NCBI RefSeq assembly: GCF_051535215.1
Contig: NZ_JBPPLY010000004.1
Span: forward strand, 62,001 to 126,000
DNA length: 64,000 nt
Reading direction: 5' to 3'
Source of the DNA: Nitrobacter sp051535215
Lineage (GTDB): Bacteria > Pseudomonadota > Alphaproteobacteria > Rhizobiales > Xanthobacteraceae
In this document: piece by piece, positions 49,289 through 61,308 of the stretch
Position numbering within the stretch: the stretch's first letter is position 1
How the letters are laid out: the number at the start of each line of letters is the position of its first letter
Notes under the pieces: generated by a model
Seen by the model: the letters and a program-made list of their open reading frames with translations, nothing else
What the model was told of the DNA's origin: nothing
Databases searched by the model: none
Program-made: the position numbers and the translations under genes

Positions 49289-50089
49289 TCAGTTCGCCTG
49301 CTGGATGGCGCGCTGGGCCATCACCTTGACGAGATTGGCGCGATAGGGCGCCGATCCGTGGATGTCGGCGATCATGCCGGCGTCCGGAATCCTGATCGCG
49401 TCCAGCGCTGAAGGAGACCAATCGGCCCCGAGCGCCGTCTCGATCGCGCTGACGCGCATCACGCCATTCTGCGACGCGCCCGTCGCGGCCACGCGCACCT
49501 CGCCGGCTTTGGTCCTCGCGACGAATACGCCCGTCAGTGCGAAGCGCGAAGCCGGATGACGCATCTTGGCGTAGCCGGCTCTTTCCGGAATCGGGAAAGC
49601 GACCTCGGTGATGATCTCGCCGTCCTCCAGCGCCGTCGTGAACAGTCCTTTAAAGAAATCATCGGCTGCGATCGACCTTTTGTTGGTCTTTACGGTTGCG
49701 CCAAGCGCCAGGACGGCAGCCGAATAGTCGGCGGCCGGATCGTTGTTGGCGATCGATCCGCCGATGGTGCCGCGATAGCGGACCGCGGGATCGCCGAGCA
49801 ACGACGTCAGATGCACCAGCGCCGGAATCGCCTTCTTCACATCGGCGTTGGTCATGATGTCATAATAGGTGGTGGCCGCCCTGATCGTGAGCGTATCGCC
49901 GGACGCCTCCACACCGATCAGTTCGCTGATCCCGGCAAGATCAATCACGTCGGAGGGAGCCGCCAGCCGCTGCTTCATCACCGGCAGCAACGTATGACCG
50001 CCGGCGAGATATTTCGGATCGGAAGCCTTGGCGAACAGCGAAACGGCTTCATCGATACTGGCCGGGCGATGATAGGTGGTCTGATACAT
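49289..50089 (-). CDS. FAD-binding medium subunit of a CoxM-type molybdenum hydroxylase
   Basis: Electron-transfer subunit of a xanthine oxidase-family enzyme, passing electrons from the 2Fe-2S subunit to FAD. The 266-residue protein has the FAD motifs AGGHTLLPVMKQ (about residues 29-40) and TIGGSIANNDPAADY (about 107-121), both standard for CoxM/CutM. Third gene of the S-L-M operon, 23 bp after the large subunit gene, with GGGAG before its ATG. The natural substrate depends on the large subunit (see there). Confidence 0.92.
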   Translation of the reverse strand: MYQTTYHRPASIDEAVSLFAKASDPKYLAGGHTLLPVMKQRLAAPSDVIDLAGISELIGVEASGDTLTIRAATTYYDIMTNADVKKAIPALVHLTSLLGDPAVRYRGTIGGSIANNDPAADYSAAVLALGATVKTNKRSIAADDFFKGLFTTALEDGEIITEVAFPIPERAGYAKMRHPASRFALTGVFVARTKAGEVRVAATGASQNGVMRVSAIETALGADWSPSALDAIRIPDAGMIADIHGSAPYRANLVKVMAQRAIQQAN

Positions 50090-50112
50090 GGCCGCGTCTC
50101 CCTGCCCGCCGT

Positions 50113-52452
<2,340 letters not shown>

Positions 52453-52533
52453 CATTCGCTCCCTTCGGAGTGATGACGCGCCTCTTCCATCGAATGGGGC
52501 GCGACCAGTGTTTCCCGAGCGACCTCCGGTCGG

Positions 52534-53019
<486 letters not shown>

Positions 53020-53253
53020 GGGAGCCTCCCAGGCGGTTTCTCATTGGTCAAATAGAACCACGGCCAGCGAACTTTGTAACTCCGATTTTCGTCCTATGTC
53101 CTTTTGCACAATGTATGATTGTTCTGCACCTGATGCAGGGTGCGTTCGCCCTGCACGGGAATGTGATGATCGTGGCGTCCGCGGCAAAATCCGCCACGCC
53201 AGCCACGCGCCGGAGACCCGCTGCCGGCAAACAGCGACCAGTCAAGGATCGCC

Positions 53254-53281
53254 AAAAAACAAGGGCCCCGAAGGGCCCCTG
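53254..53281 (-). terminator. Rho-independent terminator of the HU gene
   Basis: On the minus strand, directly after the HU stop codon, a 9-bp stem (CAGGGGCCC / GGGCCCTTG, one G-U pair) is closed by a UUCG tetraloop in the favourable C(UUCG)G context and followed by TTTTTT (53254-53259). This is a textbook intrinsic terminator. Confidence 0.88.
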
Positions 53282-53283
53282 CA

Positions 53284-53583
53284 TCACACCGCGTCTTTCG
53301 CAGCCTTGACCGGCCGCGCCCTGACGATCTTTCGGGCGGGCTTCGCCTTGAAGGTCATCGGCTCGCCGGTGAACGGGTTGGTGCCCTTGCGCGCCTTGGT
53401 GGCCGGCTTCTTGATAACCACGAACTTCGCAAAGCCCGGCAGCAGGAAGGTGCCGGTCTTCTTGAGCTCCTTGTAGCCTGTGGTCGCAAGCGCCTCGAGA
53501 ACGCCCTTCACGTCCTTCTTCGATAATCCGGCCTGAGCCGAGACTTTCTCAACGAGCTGTGATTTCGTCATCTGGGTTGCCAT
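53284..53583 (-). CDS. HU-family DNA-binding protein
   Basis: Small nucleoid protein of 99 residues that bends DNA as a dimer. The helical N-terminal half is MTKSQLVEKVSAQAGLSKKDV and the beta-arm region contains LPGFAKFVVIKK and GTNPFTGEPMTFKAKP, with the intercalating Pro. It departs from canonical HU in the insertion PATKARKG in the arm and a basic Ala/Lys tail (RPVKAAKDAV), like a group of rhizobial HU-like proteins. Two adjacent ATGs (53586 and 53583) are possible; the second is better placed after AGGA. Ends in a strong terminator; monocistronic. Confidence 0.9.
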   Translation of the reverse strand: MATQMTKSQLVEKVSAQAGLSKKDVKGVLEALATTGYKELKKTGTFLLPGFAKFVVIKKPATKARKGTNPFTGEPMTFKAKPARKIVRARPVKAAKDAV

Positions 53584-53776
53584 CATCGATCCTGTCTGTT
53601 GATTCGGCCCGGAAAACAATATTTCGAAATCCAGCCAAAAAAACACACCTTATGGGATTTATAACAGCTTACTTCGAGCGCCCTTTGCCGCGTCCGGCCG
53701 TCTGCCCGGCACAAATCGGAGTGAGGCAGGTCCTTGCCGCCCTTTTCGCGAAGGCAAACCATGCTATGCGCTGGCG

Positions 53777-54145
53777 ATGAGGAATCTCTTCCGCTTGGGC
53801 GCCTTCGTCCTGATCGCGGCGGTCGTGTTCGCGACGCTCGGGCCGCCCCGCTATCGCCCGCACTCCCCGCTTGGGCAGGACGGTGAACACGCCCTTGCCT
53901 TCGTCCTGGTTGGCGTCGCCGTCGGCCTTGCGTTTCCGCATCGGCGCCTGCTTGTCGCGCCCGTGTCCGTCATGCTGGTAGGTCTGCTCGAGCTCATGCA
54001 ACTATGGGCGCCCGGCCGCCATGCGCGGCTTGAGGATTTCCTGGTCGATGCCGTGGCAACGTGTGCCGGCCTCGGGGTTGCTGCGACGATCGCCTGGTTT
54101 GCCGCAGTGGATCAAGACCCTGATGAGCGTCGGCTGGCCGTATAG
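53777..54145 (+). CDS. VanZ-like small membrane protein
   Basis: A 122-residue membrane protein with about four hydrophobic segments: FRLGAFVLIAAVVFATLGPP, HALAFVLVGVAVGLAF, LLVAPVSVMLVGLLELMQLW and VDAVATCAGLGVAATIAWF. The spacing of DGEHALAF, LLELMQLWAPGRHARLEDFLVDAVAT matches VanZ-like proteins, in which the Glu and the PxRxxxxxDxxxN-type loop are conserved (here Asp replaces the usual Asn region). VanZ proteins are tied to teicoplanin tolerance in Gram-positives, but the role in alphaproteobacteria is unknown. Confidence 0.7.
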   Translation: MRNLFRLGAFVLIAAVVFATLGPPRYRPHSPLGQDGEHALAFVLVGVAVGLAFPHRRLLVAPVSVMLVGLLELMQLWAPGRHARLEDFLVDAVATCAGLGVAATIAWFAAVDQDPDERRLAV

Positions 54146-54257
54146 GCACATTTGAAATCGGAACAATTCGCAACGAGGAAAGTCGGGCCCGGGAATGAGT
54201 GGCATTGCTCCGTCCGCGCGCTTTTATCCGTGAAGGCGGACTGCTAAACCTCCGCGG

Positions 54258-55640
54258 ATGTCAGGTCTCGCTCCCAATTCCAAAACACGGGTCGCCGCCA
54301 TTTCGATAGCCGCCAGCGCCAGCATGGCGGCGGTCAAGTTCGTGGTCGGCGTAGCGATCGGAAGTCTGGCACTGATTTCCGAGGCGCTGCACAGTTCGGT
54401 CGATCTCGTCGCTACGGTCGCAACCTGGATCGTGGTGCGGATTTCCGACCGGCCCGCCGATGACGAGCATCACTACGGCCACGGCAAGATCGAAAGCCTT
54501 TCGGCCCTTGGCGTCATCGCCCTTCTCTACGTCCTTGCAGGCGGCATCGTGGTGCAGGCCTACGCCCACTTGCGCGATGGGGTGCCACCGCCGACGCTCT
54601 CCGCCATTCCGTTCGTCGTGCTGGCGGTCGACATCGCCGTCAATTTCTGGCGTGCCCGTGCGCTGCACCGGACTGCGCTTGATACCCGCAGTCAGGCGCT
54701 GGAAGCCGACGCCCTGCACTTTGCTTCCGACGTCCTCGGATCGGTCGCCGTCATCATCGGGCTGGCGCTGTCCGGGCTGGGCTTCGCGTGGGGGGATGCC
54801 GCGGCTGCGATCGGCGTCGCCCTGCTGATCTCGGTGCTGGGTTTGCGGCTCGGACGTGCCACCGTGGAAACGCTGCTGGATCGCGCGCCGGAAGGCGCTG
54901 CCGAGCGGGCCGGCGCCGCGATCAGAACATTGCCGGGCGTCATCGATATCGAGCGTTTGCGGGTCCGGATGGTCGGTCCCCGGCACTTCGTCGACGTGAT
55001 CGCCAAGGTGCCGCGAACCTATCCGATCGACCGCATCGACGCCATCAAGCAGCAGGCGCAGGACGCCGTGGCCGCCGCTCTCGGCGATGCCGATCTGACG
55101 TTCACCGCGATACCGGTTGCGCACGACAATGAAAGCGTCCGCGAGCGCATAATGGTCATCGCCCGCAATTCGGGGCTCGCTATTCACCACGTCACCGTGC
55201 ACGATCTCGGAGACAAACTGACGGTCAGCATTGACCTCGAGGTCGATGGCGACATGGCGCTGGTGGACGCCCATGCGATCGCGCACCGGCTGGAGCACGA
55301 CATCCGCCACGCATTCGGCGCGGATGTCGAGGTGGACACGCACATCGAGCCGCTGGAGCCGGAGCTTCCGCTCGGAACGGACGCCGCCCCTGCGCGGGTC
55401 GACGTCATCGGTAAAGCCCTGTCCGGCTTCGCCGCGGGCGGTGCGATCCATGACATTCACAACGTGCGGGTCCGGAACACCGATGCGGGCGAGATCGTCA
55501 ACTTCCATTGCCGCGCCGCACCGTCGATGAGCGTCGCCAGGGTGCATGACCAGGTCGACGAGATCGAACGGGCGTTGCGACGCGCCTTCCCGAGCGTCAA
55601 GCGCGTCATCAGTCACGCCGAACCGTCCCGCGGAATCTGA
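54258..55640 (+). CDS. Cation diffusion facilitator with enlarged cytoplasmic region
   Basis: Inner-membrane divalent-metal/proton antiporter of 460 residues. The transport site has His45/Asp49 (SEALHSSVDL) and His154/Asp158 (ADALHFASDVLGS), an HD-HD tetrad seen in zinc-type members. Asp68, His71 and His75 (DDEHHYGHGK) match the second metal site of YiiP. About six transmembrane segments end near residue 205. The rest is unusual: typical members end near 300, while here a first ferredoxin-like dimerisation domain (210-295) is followed by two further segments of similar style to 460 (VTVHDLGDKLTVSIDLEV; IHNVRVRNTDAGEIVNFHC). Metal specificity is inferred. Confidence 0.9.
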   Translation: MSGLAPNSKTRVAAISIAASASMAAVKFVVGVAIGSLALISEALHSSVDLVATVATWIVVRISDRPADDEHHYGHGKIESLSALGVIALLYVLAGGIVVQAYAHLRDGVPPPTLSAIPFVVLAVDIAVNFWRARALHRTALDTRSQALEADALHFASDVLGSVAVIIGLALSGLGFAWGDAAAAIGVALLISVLGLRLGRATVETLLDRAPEGAAERAGAAIRTLPGVIDIERLRVRMVGPRHFVDVIAKVPRTYPIDRIDAIKQQAQDAVAAALGDADLTFTAIPVAHDNESVRERIMVIARNSGLAIHHVTVHDLGDKLTVSIDLEVDGDMALVDAHAIAHRLEHDIRHAFGADVEVDTHIEPLEPELPLGTDAAPARVDVIGKALSGFAAGGAIHDIHNVRVRNTDAGEIVNFHCRAAPSMSVARVHDQVDEIERALRRAFPSVKRVISHAEPSRGI

Positions 55641-55731
55641 TCGCTGTTACAAGCCCATGTTCTCGTTTCGGACTCACAAAGGACAGCCTCGAAGCCCTCA
55701 TGAAATCTCCATTGGACAAATTTATTTCGCA

Positions 55732-55746
55732 TTAAGGAATCGTTGA
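55732..55746 (+). promoter_or_regulatory. CtrA-like box upstream of the PleC-like kinase gene
   Basis: TTAA (55732-55735), 7 bp, TTGA (55743-55746): the CtrA full-site consensus with a single mismatch, about 105 bp before the kinase ATG in a locally AT-rich stretch. The spacing is exact, the second half-site imperfect. Confidence 0.4.
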
Positions 55747-55849
55747 CTCTCGACAGCGTCGGAAAAGTGGATTCAAATCGCTGCGATTCGAAGGGGCGGG
55801 GCTGCTCTTACGGATCGGAAGTAGGGAAATTTTCACGGGGGCCTAAGGC

Positions 55850-58177
55850 ATGGCGCACGCTCAGGCGGCGAGCGCTTGCGCTCAATCCGATTCGATCAAG
55901 GGATTGGCGCAATCGATCGCAAAACCTGCCTACCGCAGGCTATTGGTCGCCGAGCCCGTGCTTCGCCGCGCCGTCCCCGCGCTGATCATCGCGTTCCTGG
56001 TTACGATATGTATCGGCGCCCTGGTGCAGGTCATCGATCAGACCCGGCAAAAGCAGGCAATGACGAAACACGATCTGCTCGCGCTCGGCGATCTGCTGGC
56101 CGAGCGGCTTGAGCATGTCGGAGTGATCCGCCAGGATCGCCCCGCCTCCGTCGAACGCCTTCAGAATCTGTTGCCTGAACTCATTCCCTCGTGGGCGATC
56201 GCGCCCGGCCGCTATATCATCGTCACAGGCGCCGATCAGCGTGTTCTCGCGCGCGTCCCGCTCGAGATCGCGCCTGGCGAGACCAGCCGAATTCTTGAAC
56301 TCGTCAGCACCGCGCAGTCGCCCGCGTTGCGCGGCACCTCGCCTGCGAGCATCACCGATATCGTCCTTCTGGATGGCAGCAGCGCGTTCGCGACCCAGCG
56401 CGTCGTCAGATCGTTGCTGGGCCAGGTCACTGTCATCCAGGAAAAGACCGATTCGATCTGGCGCCCGGATACGGCGCTGTCGATCACGCTGTCGGCAACG
56501 ACCGGGTTCGTGGTCCTGATCCTGGGCTTTGCCTTTCACTGGCAATCCACGCGCGCGCGCGAGGGCGATCTCATCAACGATGCGGTCCGCGGCCGGATCG
56601 ATACCGCGCTCAACCGTGGCCGCTGCGGCCTCTGGGACTGGGATCTATCGCGCGGGCGGATCTTCTGGTCGCAATCGATGTTCACCATGCTCGGCCTGGA
56701 AAGCCGCAACGACCTGCTCACCTTCGGCGAGGTCAGTTCGCTGGTCAATTCCGACGATATCGACCTGTTTGAAATCGCGGACCAACTCATCGCGGGAAAG
56801 ATCGGTCATATCGACCAGAGTTTCCGGATGCAGCACAGCGACGGACACTGGATCTGGCTGCGCGTGCGTTGCGAACTCGGTCAAGGCGCCGGTGGCAGAG
56901 GCGCTCACCTGATCGGCATTGCCGTCGACATCACCGAACAGAAAAGCCTCGCCGAGAAAACCGTCGAAGCCGATCTGCGGCTGCGCGACGCCATCGAAAC
57001 CATCCCGGAAGCCTTTGTGCTATGGGACGCCGACGATCGCCTGGTACTTTGCAATTCCCACTTCCAGCGCCTGCACAAACTCCCCGACAGCGCGGTCGCG
57101 CCCGGCACGGCCTACGAGACCGTGATCGAGGTCGGCCGCATGCACGAAATCAGAGCAAGACAGCCCGAGACCGGCACGGCCAATCCCGGCGCGCGGACAT
57201 TCGAAGCGCAACTGGATAACGGCAACTGGCTTCATATCAGCGAGCGCCGTACCAAGGACGGCGGCTATGTGTCGGTCGGCACCGACATCACCCGGATCAA
57301 GGAGCACGAGCAGAAGCTCGTCGAAAACGATCTCCGGCTGCGGGCGACCGTCATCGATCTCAAACGGACGCAGGCGACGCTCGAGCAACAGGCGATCGAA
57401 CTCGCTGACCTCGCCCGGAAATACGCGGAGGAGAAGGATCGCGCCGAGGACGCCAACCGAGCAAAATCGAAATTCCTGGCCAACATGAGCCACGAGTTGC
57501 GAACGCCACTTAATGCGATCATCGGATTTTCCGAGATCATGAGCAACGGCATCTTCGGAACGCTCGGCTCGACGAAGTACAACGAATACTGCCACGACAT
57601 CCTGACCAGCGGTCAGTATCTGCTCGAAGTCATCAACGACATCCTGGATATGTCCAAGATCGAGGCGGGTCGCATGAAACTCGACATGGAGCCGCTCGAT
57701 CTCTCCGGGACTCTGACGGAATCACTGCGGGTCGTCACAGGCCGTGCGACTGACAAGAATCTGATATTCGACGTCAGGACCGACGACGACATTTCCATCG
57801 TCGCCGACCGTCGCGCAGTCAAGCAGATCATCGTCAATCTGCTCTCAAACGCGGTGAAGTTCACGCCCGACGGCGGACGAGTCCTTGTGCGAAGTCAGAT
57901 GATCGAGAATTCCATTGCCCTGACGATTGCCGACACCGGGATCGGCATCGATTCACACGCGTTGTGCAGGCTTGGCAAACCCTTCGAACAGGTCGAAAGC
58001 CAGTTGACCAAAACCCATGCGGGATCCGGCCTTGGGCTCGCGATCGCCAAGTCGCTTGTCAACCTGCACGGCGGGTCGATGCGACTTCGTTCAAAGCCCG
58101 GAACGGGGACCGTGGTCCGCATCACCCTGCCCCTTCACGGCGGCCAGGAGCAACCGGCAGCGAGTGTCGCCGCATAA
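55850..58177 (+). CDS. PleC-like PAS sensor histidine kinase
   Basis: Inner-membrane kinase/phosphatase of 775 residues. Transmembrane segments at about 43-62 and 206-228 flank a periplasmic sensor of about 145 residues. Two PAS domains follow (about 245-370 with CGLWDWDLSRGRIFWS, and 375-490 with IPEAFVLWDADDRLVLCN), then a coiled coil (495-535), HisKA with His548 in MSHELRTPLNAIIGFSEIM, and HATPase (NLLSNAVKFTPDGG about 663; DTGIGI about 695; GSGLGLAIAKSLVNLHGG about 725). Layout and HisKA sequence fit PleC, which acts on DivK/PleD in alphaproteobacterial polarity control. It converges with glnE; this pairing with glnE, a two-component pair and degP recalls the Sinorhizobium pleC locus. Confidence 0.85.
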   Translation: MAHAQAASACAQSDSIKGLAQSIAKPAYRRLLVAEPVLRRAVPALIIAFLVTICIGALVQVIDQTRQKQAMTKHDLLALGDLLAERLEHVGVIRQDRPASVERLQNLLPELIPSWAIAPGRYIIVTGADQRVLARVPLEIAPGETSRILELVSTAQSPALRGTSPASITDIVLLDGSSAFATQRVVRSLLGQVTVIQEKTDSIWRPDTALSITLSATTGFVVLILGFAFHWQSTRAREGDLINDAVRGRIDTALNRGRCGLWDWDLSRGRIFWSQSMFTMLGLESRNDLLTFGEVSSLVNSDDIDLFEIADQLIAGKIGHIDQSFRMQHSDGHWIWLRVRCELGQGAGGRGAHLIGIAVDITEQKSLAEKTVEADLRLRDAIETIPEAFVLWDADDRLVLCNSHFQRLHKLPDSAVAPGTAYETVIEVGRMHEIRARQPETGTANPGARTFEAQLDNGNWLHISERRTKDGGYVSVGTDITRIKEHEQKLVENDLRLRATVIDLKRTQATLEQQAIELADLARKYAEEKDRAEDANRAKSKFLANMSHELRTPLNAIIGFSEIMSNGIFGTLGSTKYNEYCHDILTSGQYLLEVINDILDMSKIEAGRMKLDMEPLDLSGTLTESLRVVTGRATDKNLIFDVRTDDDISIVADRRAVKQIIVNLLSNAVKFTPDGGRVLVRSQMIENSIALTIADTGIGIDSHALCRLGKPFEQVESQLTKTHAGSGLGLAIAKSLVNLHGGSMRLRSKPGTGTVVRITLPLHGGQEQPAASVAA

Positions 58178-58243
58178 CGCAAGATGCGCTTGGAGTTCAG
58201 TCCACCTCCTTTTGCGTAGGGGCTAAGGCGTTTTCAGTCGAAG

Positions 58244-58302
58244 CATGTCCTTGGGCTTGACCCGGGATGGATCCCCGGTTCGCGTCAAGTAAACACGTCA
58301 GG
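58244..58302. repeat. Dispersed intergenic repeat with palindromic core
   Basis: CTTGACCCGGGATGGATCC...GGTTCGCGTCAAG is an inverted CTTGAC/GTCAAG pair around a GGATCC-centred core, followed by TAAACACGTCA. From memory a closely similar CTTGACCCGGGATG...GCGTCAAGAAAACGCGTCA element is frequent between genes in Bradyrhizobium and Nitrobacter relatives. It lies between the convergent PleC-like gene and glnE. Confidence 0.6.
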
Positions 58303-58344
58303 GTGGTTCGCTTGCAATGACGATGGACCAAACCCAATGCGGCT

Positions 58345-61308
58345 TCAGGACCGGCCTTCCATCAGTCTGAGAAATACGCCGCGCACATCTGCCTGGGTAT
58401 CGCGGACGCGTGCTTCGAGCGCCGAGAAGTCGGGAGCATCCCCGGCCCGCGCCATCACCGGCAGCAGATCGTCGCCCGCTGTTTCGGGCTTGAATTTGTC
58501 GCTGACGCAGAGCCGCAGGATTTGCGTGAGGTCGTGATAGAGCCGCGCCGCGGGCCGCAGAATTTCCGCATCCGGCAACGACAGGACACCCAGCCGCTGC
58601 GCGTTGTCGAGCGCCTGCTGGGTATTGACGCTGAGAATGTCCGGCTTGTCCGCCGCATGGACGAGTTGAAGATACTGCGCGATGAAATCGATATCGACCA
58701 TGCCGCCGGCGGCATGTTTCAGGTCCCAAATGTCCTGTTCGCCTTTTTCCAGCGCGATCGCGCGGCGCATTTCCGCAACATCGCTGGCGATGAGGCGGGC
58801 ATCACGCCTCCGCGTCAGAATGGTCCGGATGACGCGCTCGATCCGGGCGCAAAACGCCGGCGACGACGAGATCACCCGCGCACGCGTGAGTGCCATGTGC
58901 TCCCAGGTCCAGGCTTCGTGCTCCTGGTAGTCGGCGAACGACTCGATATGCGACGCGACGGGGCCGGCGCGCCCGGAAGGACGCAGCCGCATATCCACTT
59001 CATAGAGGATGCCGTAGTTGGTCCGCGTGGTGAACGCGCTGATGAGGCGTTGGGTGAAGCGCGCGAAATATTGCGCGCCGTGCAGCGACCGCGCTCCGTC
59101 CGAGTCCGGATGCTCGGAATCAAAGTCATACAGCAGGATCAGGTCGAGATCGGACGACGCGGTCATTTCGCGGCTACCGAGCTTGCCCATCGCGACGATC
59201 GCGGTCTCCTGTCCCGCGATCCGGCCGTGCTGACCGGAAAACTGGTCCTTCACCAGGCCATGCACGGTGTCGACGATGCCCTCGGCCACGTCAGCGAACA
59301 CGTGCCCCGCCTGCCGCGCCGACACGGTGCCGGACAGGATGCGGGTGCCGATCAGAAACAGGCTTTCCTGGCCGAACAACCGCATCCGGTCGAGAAATTC
59401 CTCGTAGGAATCGGCATCCGCGAGCGTAGCCGCCAGCCGCGCAGACAGTTCCTGCCGATCGGGCATGGCGCCGAAGAAACGCGGATCGATCAGCCCGTCC
59501 ATGATCTGGGGCCGGCGCGCCAGCATGTCGGCGAGCCGCGGCGCCGCTCCGAGCACGAGCGCGACCAGCGCAACGAGGTCCCTGTTCTGGCTGAGCAGCG
59601 AGATCAGCCGGCCACCGCGCTGCAGCGCCTGCAGGAACCGATCGAATGCCATCACTGCGCTGTCCGGCTCTTCCGCGCGCGCCAGGCCGTCGATCAGCGT
59701 TGGCACGAACGCCTCGAAGGCGGCGCGTGTCGCCTCGACCTTGAGGACCCGGTATCCACCCGCCATCCATTGCTGGATGGTGCCGGCGACCATTCTCGGC
59801 TGCCTGAAGCCGAGCTTCGACAGATGATCGAGAAGCCGCGCATCCTCAGGTCCGGAATTGTAGTCCACCGACGGCAACTTCGCGGTGCCCGCCGGATCGC
59901 CTTCGAACAGCCGGCTGTAGTGCCCCTGCACACAATTCAGGTGCACAAGCAATTCGGCGGCAAAGCCCGCCCGATCGTCAAACCCGAGAAAGCGTGCGAA
60001 CCGTTCCATCGCCTCGGCATCGGCAGGCAACGTATGCGTCTGCTCATCTGCCATCATCTGGACCCGATGCTCGACCTTGCGCAAAAACAGATAGGCGGCG
60101 GTCATTTCGTCCCGTGCCTGTTCCGTGATCCAGTTGCTCGAGGCAAGAATGTTCAGCGCCTCCAGCGTCGGACGCACTCGCAATTCGGGATGTCGTCCGC
60201 CGGCGATCAACTGCTGGGTCTGTGCGAAGAACTCGATCTCGCGGATGCCGCCGCGACCGATCTTGACGTTGTGGCCTTCAACCGCAATCTCGCTCTGCCC
60301 GCGAAAGGTCTGCATCTGCCGCTTCATGTCATGAACGTCGGCAAGGGCTGCGAAATCGAGATGCTTGCGCCAGACAAAGGGCGATATGTCCGCGATCATG
60401 GTGTCGCCGGCCTTGCGATCGCCGGCGCAGGGCCGCGCCTTGATCATGGCGGCACGCTCCCACGTCCGCCCTTCCCGCTCGTAATAGTCGAGCGCGGCGG
60501 CGGTCGAGACGGCGACCTGTGTCGAGGCGGGATCCGGCCGCAAGCGCAGATCGACCCGGAAGACGTAGCCGTCGCCGGTCCTCTGCTGCAACATGCGGGC
60601 CAGCGACTGCGTAACGCGCACGAAGAACGGCTGCGGCTCGATCCCGGGCGCAAGCGTCGGCGCGGCGAGATCGAAAAACACGATCAGATCGATGTCGCTG
60701 GAATAGTTGAGTTCGCCCGCACCCATTTTGCCCATTGCGAGCACGACGAGGCCGCTGTTTTCTTCGGGCCGCTGGATGTCGGCAGGCTGCAGGCGGCCCC
60801 GCGCCGTCTCCTGCCGCAACAGGAAGCGCAGCGCGCTCCGGACAGCGGCACCGGCGATGTCAGTCAATCCCGCCGTGACTTGCATCACCGGCCAGACCCC
60901 CCCGATGTCGCACAGCGCGATCAAAAGCGCTCCCTCCGCCTTCACGGCGCGAAGCCGCCGCATGGCCTCGGCTTCGTCGCCAGACTCCGCTGCTGCCGAC
61001 ATCTCTGCGATCAGCCGCGCGAGATGGCCTTCGGGCTCGCCGTGAAACAGACGCAGCGTCCGGTCCGGATCGGCGCGCATCAGGTCGAAAAGGTAGGGTG
61101 ACGACTCCGCAACGCCGAGCAGGATGGCCTGGACCAGGGGAAATGCTGCGGTCAAAGCCCGCATTGCGCCGGATCGCTCGGGCGTCAGGTCGGACAGCCA
61201 GTCCTCAACACGGCGTTCGGCTTCGGCGGGCGCGAACACCTTCGGTCCGTCCGCAAGACGCGCCGCCAGACAGGCCCGGTCCGCGTCGGCCTTCGCGGAT
61301 GAAATCAT
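58345..61308 (-). CDS. glnE: Glutamine synthetase adenylyltransferase / adenylyl-removing enzyme
   Basis: Bifunctional enzyme that adenylylates glutamine synthetase when nitrogen is plentiful (with PII) and removes AMP when it is scarce (with PII-UMP). The 987-residue length is normal. Two nucleotidyltransferase domains are visible: the N-terminal deadenylylating one with GAGELNYSSDIDLIVFFD and the C-terminal adenylylating one with GSREMTASSDLDLILLYD; each has the paired Asp of the GS-x-D-x-D motif. Further blocks are GRGGIREIEFFAQTQQL and GGMVDIDFIAQYLQL. The ATG overlaps the stop of the upstream histidine kinase gene by 4 bp, so the kinase and glnE are translationally coupled. Confidence 0.95.
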   Translation of the reverse strand: MISSAKADADRACLAARLADGPKVFAPAEAERRVEDWLSDLTPERSGAMRALTAAFPLVQAILLGVAESSPYLFDLMRADPDRTLRLFHGEPEGHLARLIAEMSAAAESGDEAEAMRRLRAVKAEGALLIALCDIGGVWPVMQVTAGLTDIAGAAVRSALRFLLRQETARGRLQPADIQRPEENSGLVVLAMGKMGAGELNYSSDIDLIVFFDLAAPTLAPGIEPQPFFVRVTQSLARMLQQRTGDGYVFRVDLRLRPDPASTQVAVSTAAALDYYEREGRTWERAAMIKARPCAGDRKAGDTMIADISPFVWRKHLDFAALADVHDMKRQMQTFRGQSEIAVEGHNVKIGRGGIREIEFFAQTQQLIAGGRHPELRVRPTLEALNILASSNWITEQARDEMTAAYLFLRKVEHRVQMMADEQTHTLPADAEAMERFARFLGFDDRAGFAAELLVHLNCVQGHYSRLFEGDPAGTAKLPSVDYNSGPEDARLLDHLSKLGFRQPRMVAGTIQQWMAGGYRVLKVEATRAAFEAFVPTLIDGLARAEEPDSAVMAFDRFLQALQRGGRLISLLSQNRDLVALVALVLGAAPRLADMLARRPQIMDGLIDPRFFGAMPDRQELSARLAATLADADSYEEFLDRMRLFGQESLFLIGTRILSGTVSARQAGHVFADVAEGIVDTVHGLVKDQFSGQHGRIAGQETAIVAMGKLGSREMTASSDLDLILLYDFDSEHPDSDGARSLHGAQYFARFTQRLISAFTTRTNYGILYEVDMRLRPSGRAGPVASHIESFADYQEHEAWTWEHMALTRARVISSSPAFCARIERVIRTILTRRRDARLIASDVAEMRRAIALEKGEQDIWDLKHAAGGMVDIDFIAQYLQLVHAADKPDILSVNTQQALDNAQRLGVLSLPDAEILRPAARLYHDLTQILRLCVSDKFKPETAGDDLLPVMARAGDAPDFSALEARVRDTQADVRGVFLRLMEGRS

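Noticed and set aside
58522..61101. 859-codon open frame on the plus strand opposite glnE
   Set aside because: Arg/His/Gln-rich translation without domain character, wholly antisense to a certain glnE; it is open because of high GC at third positions.
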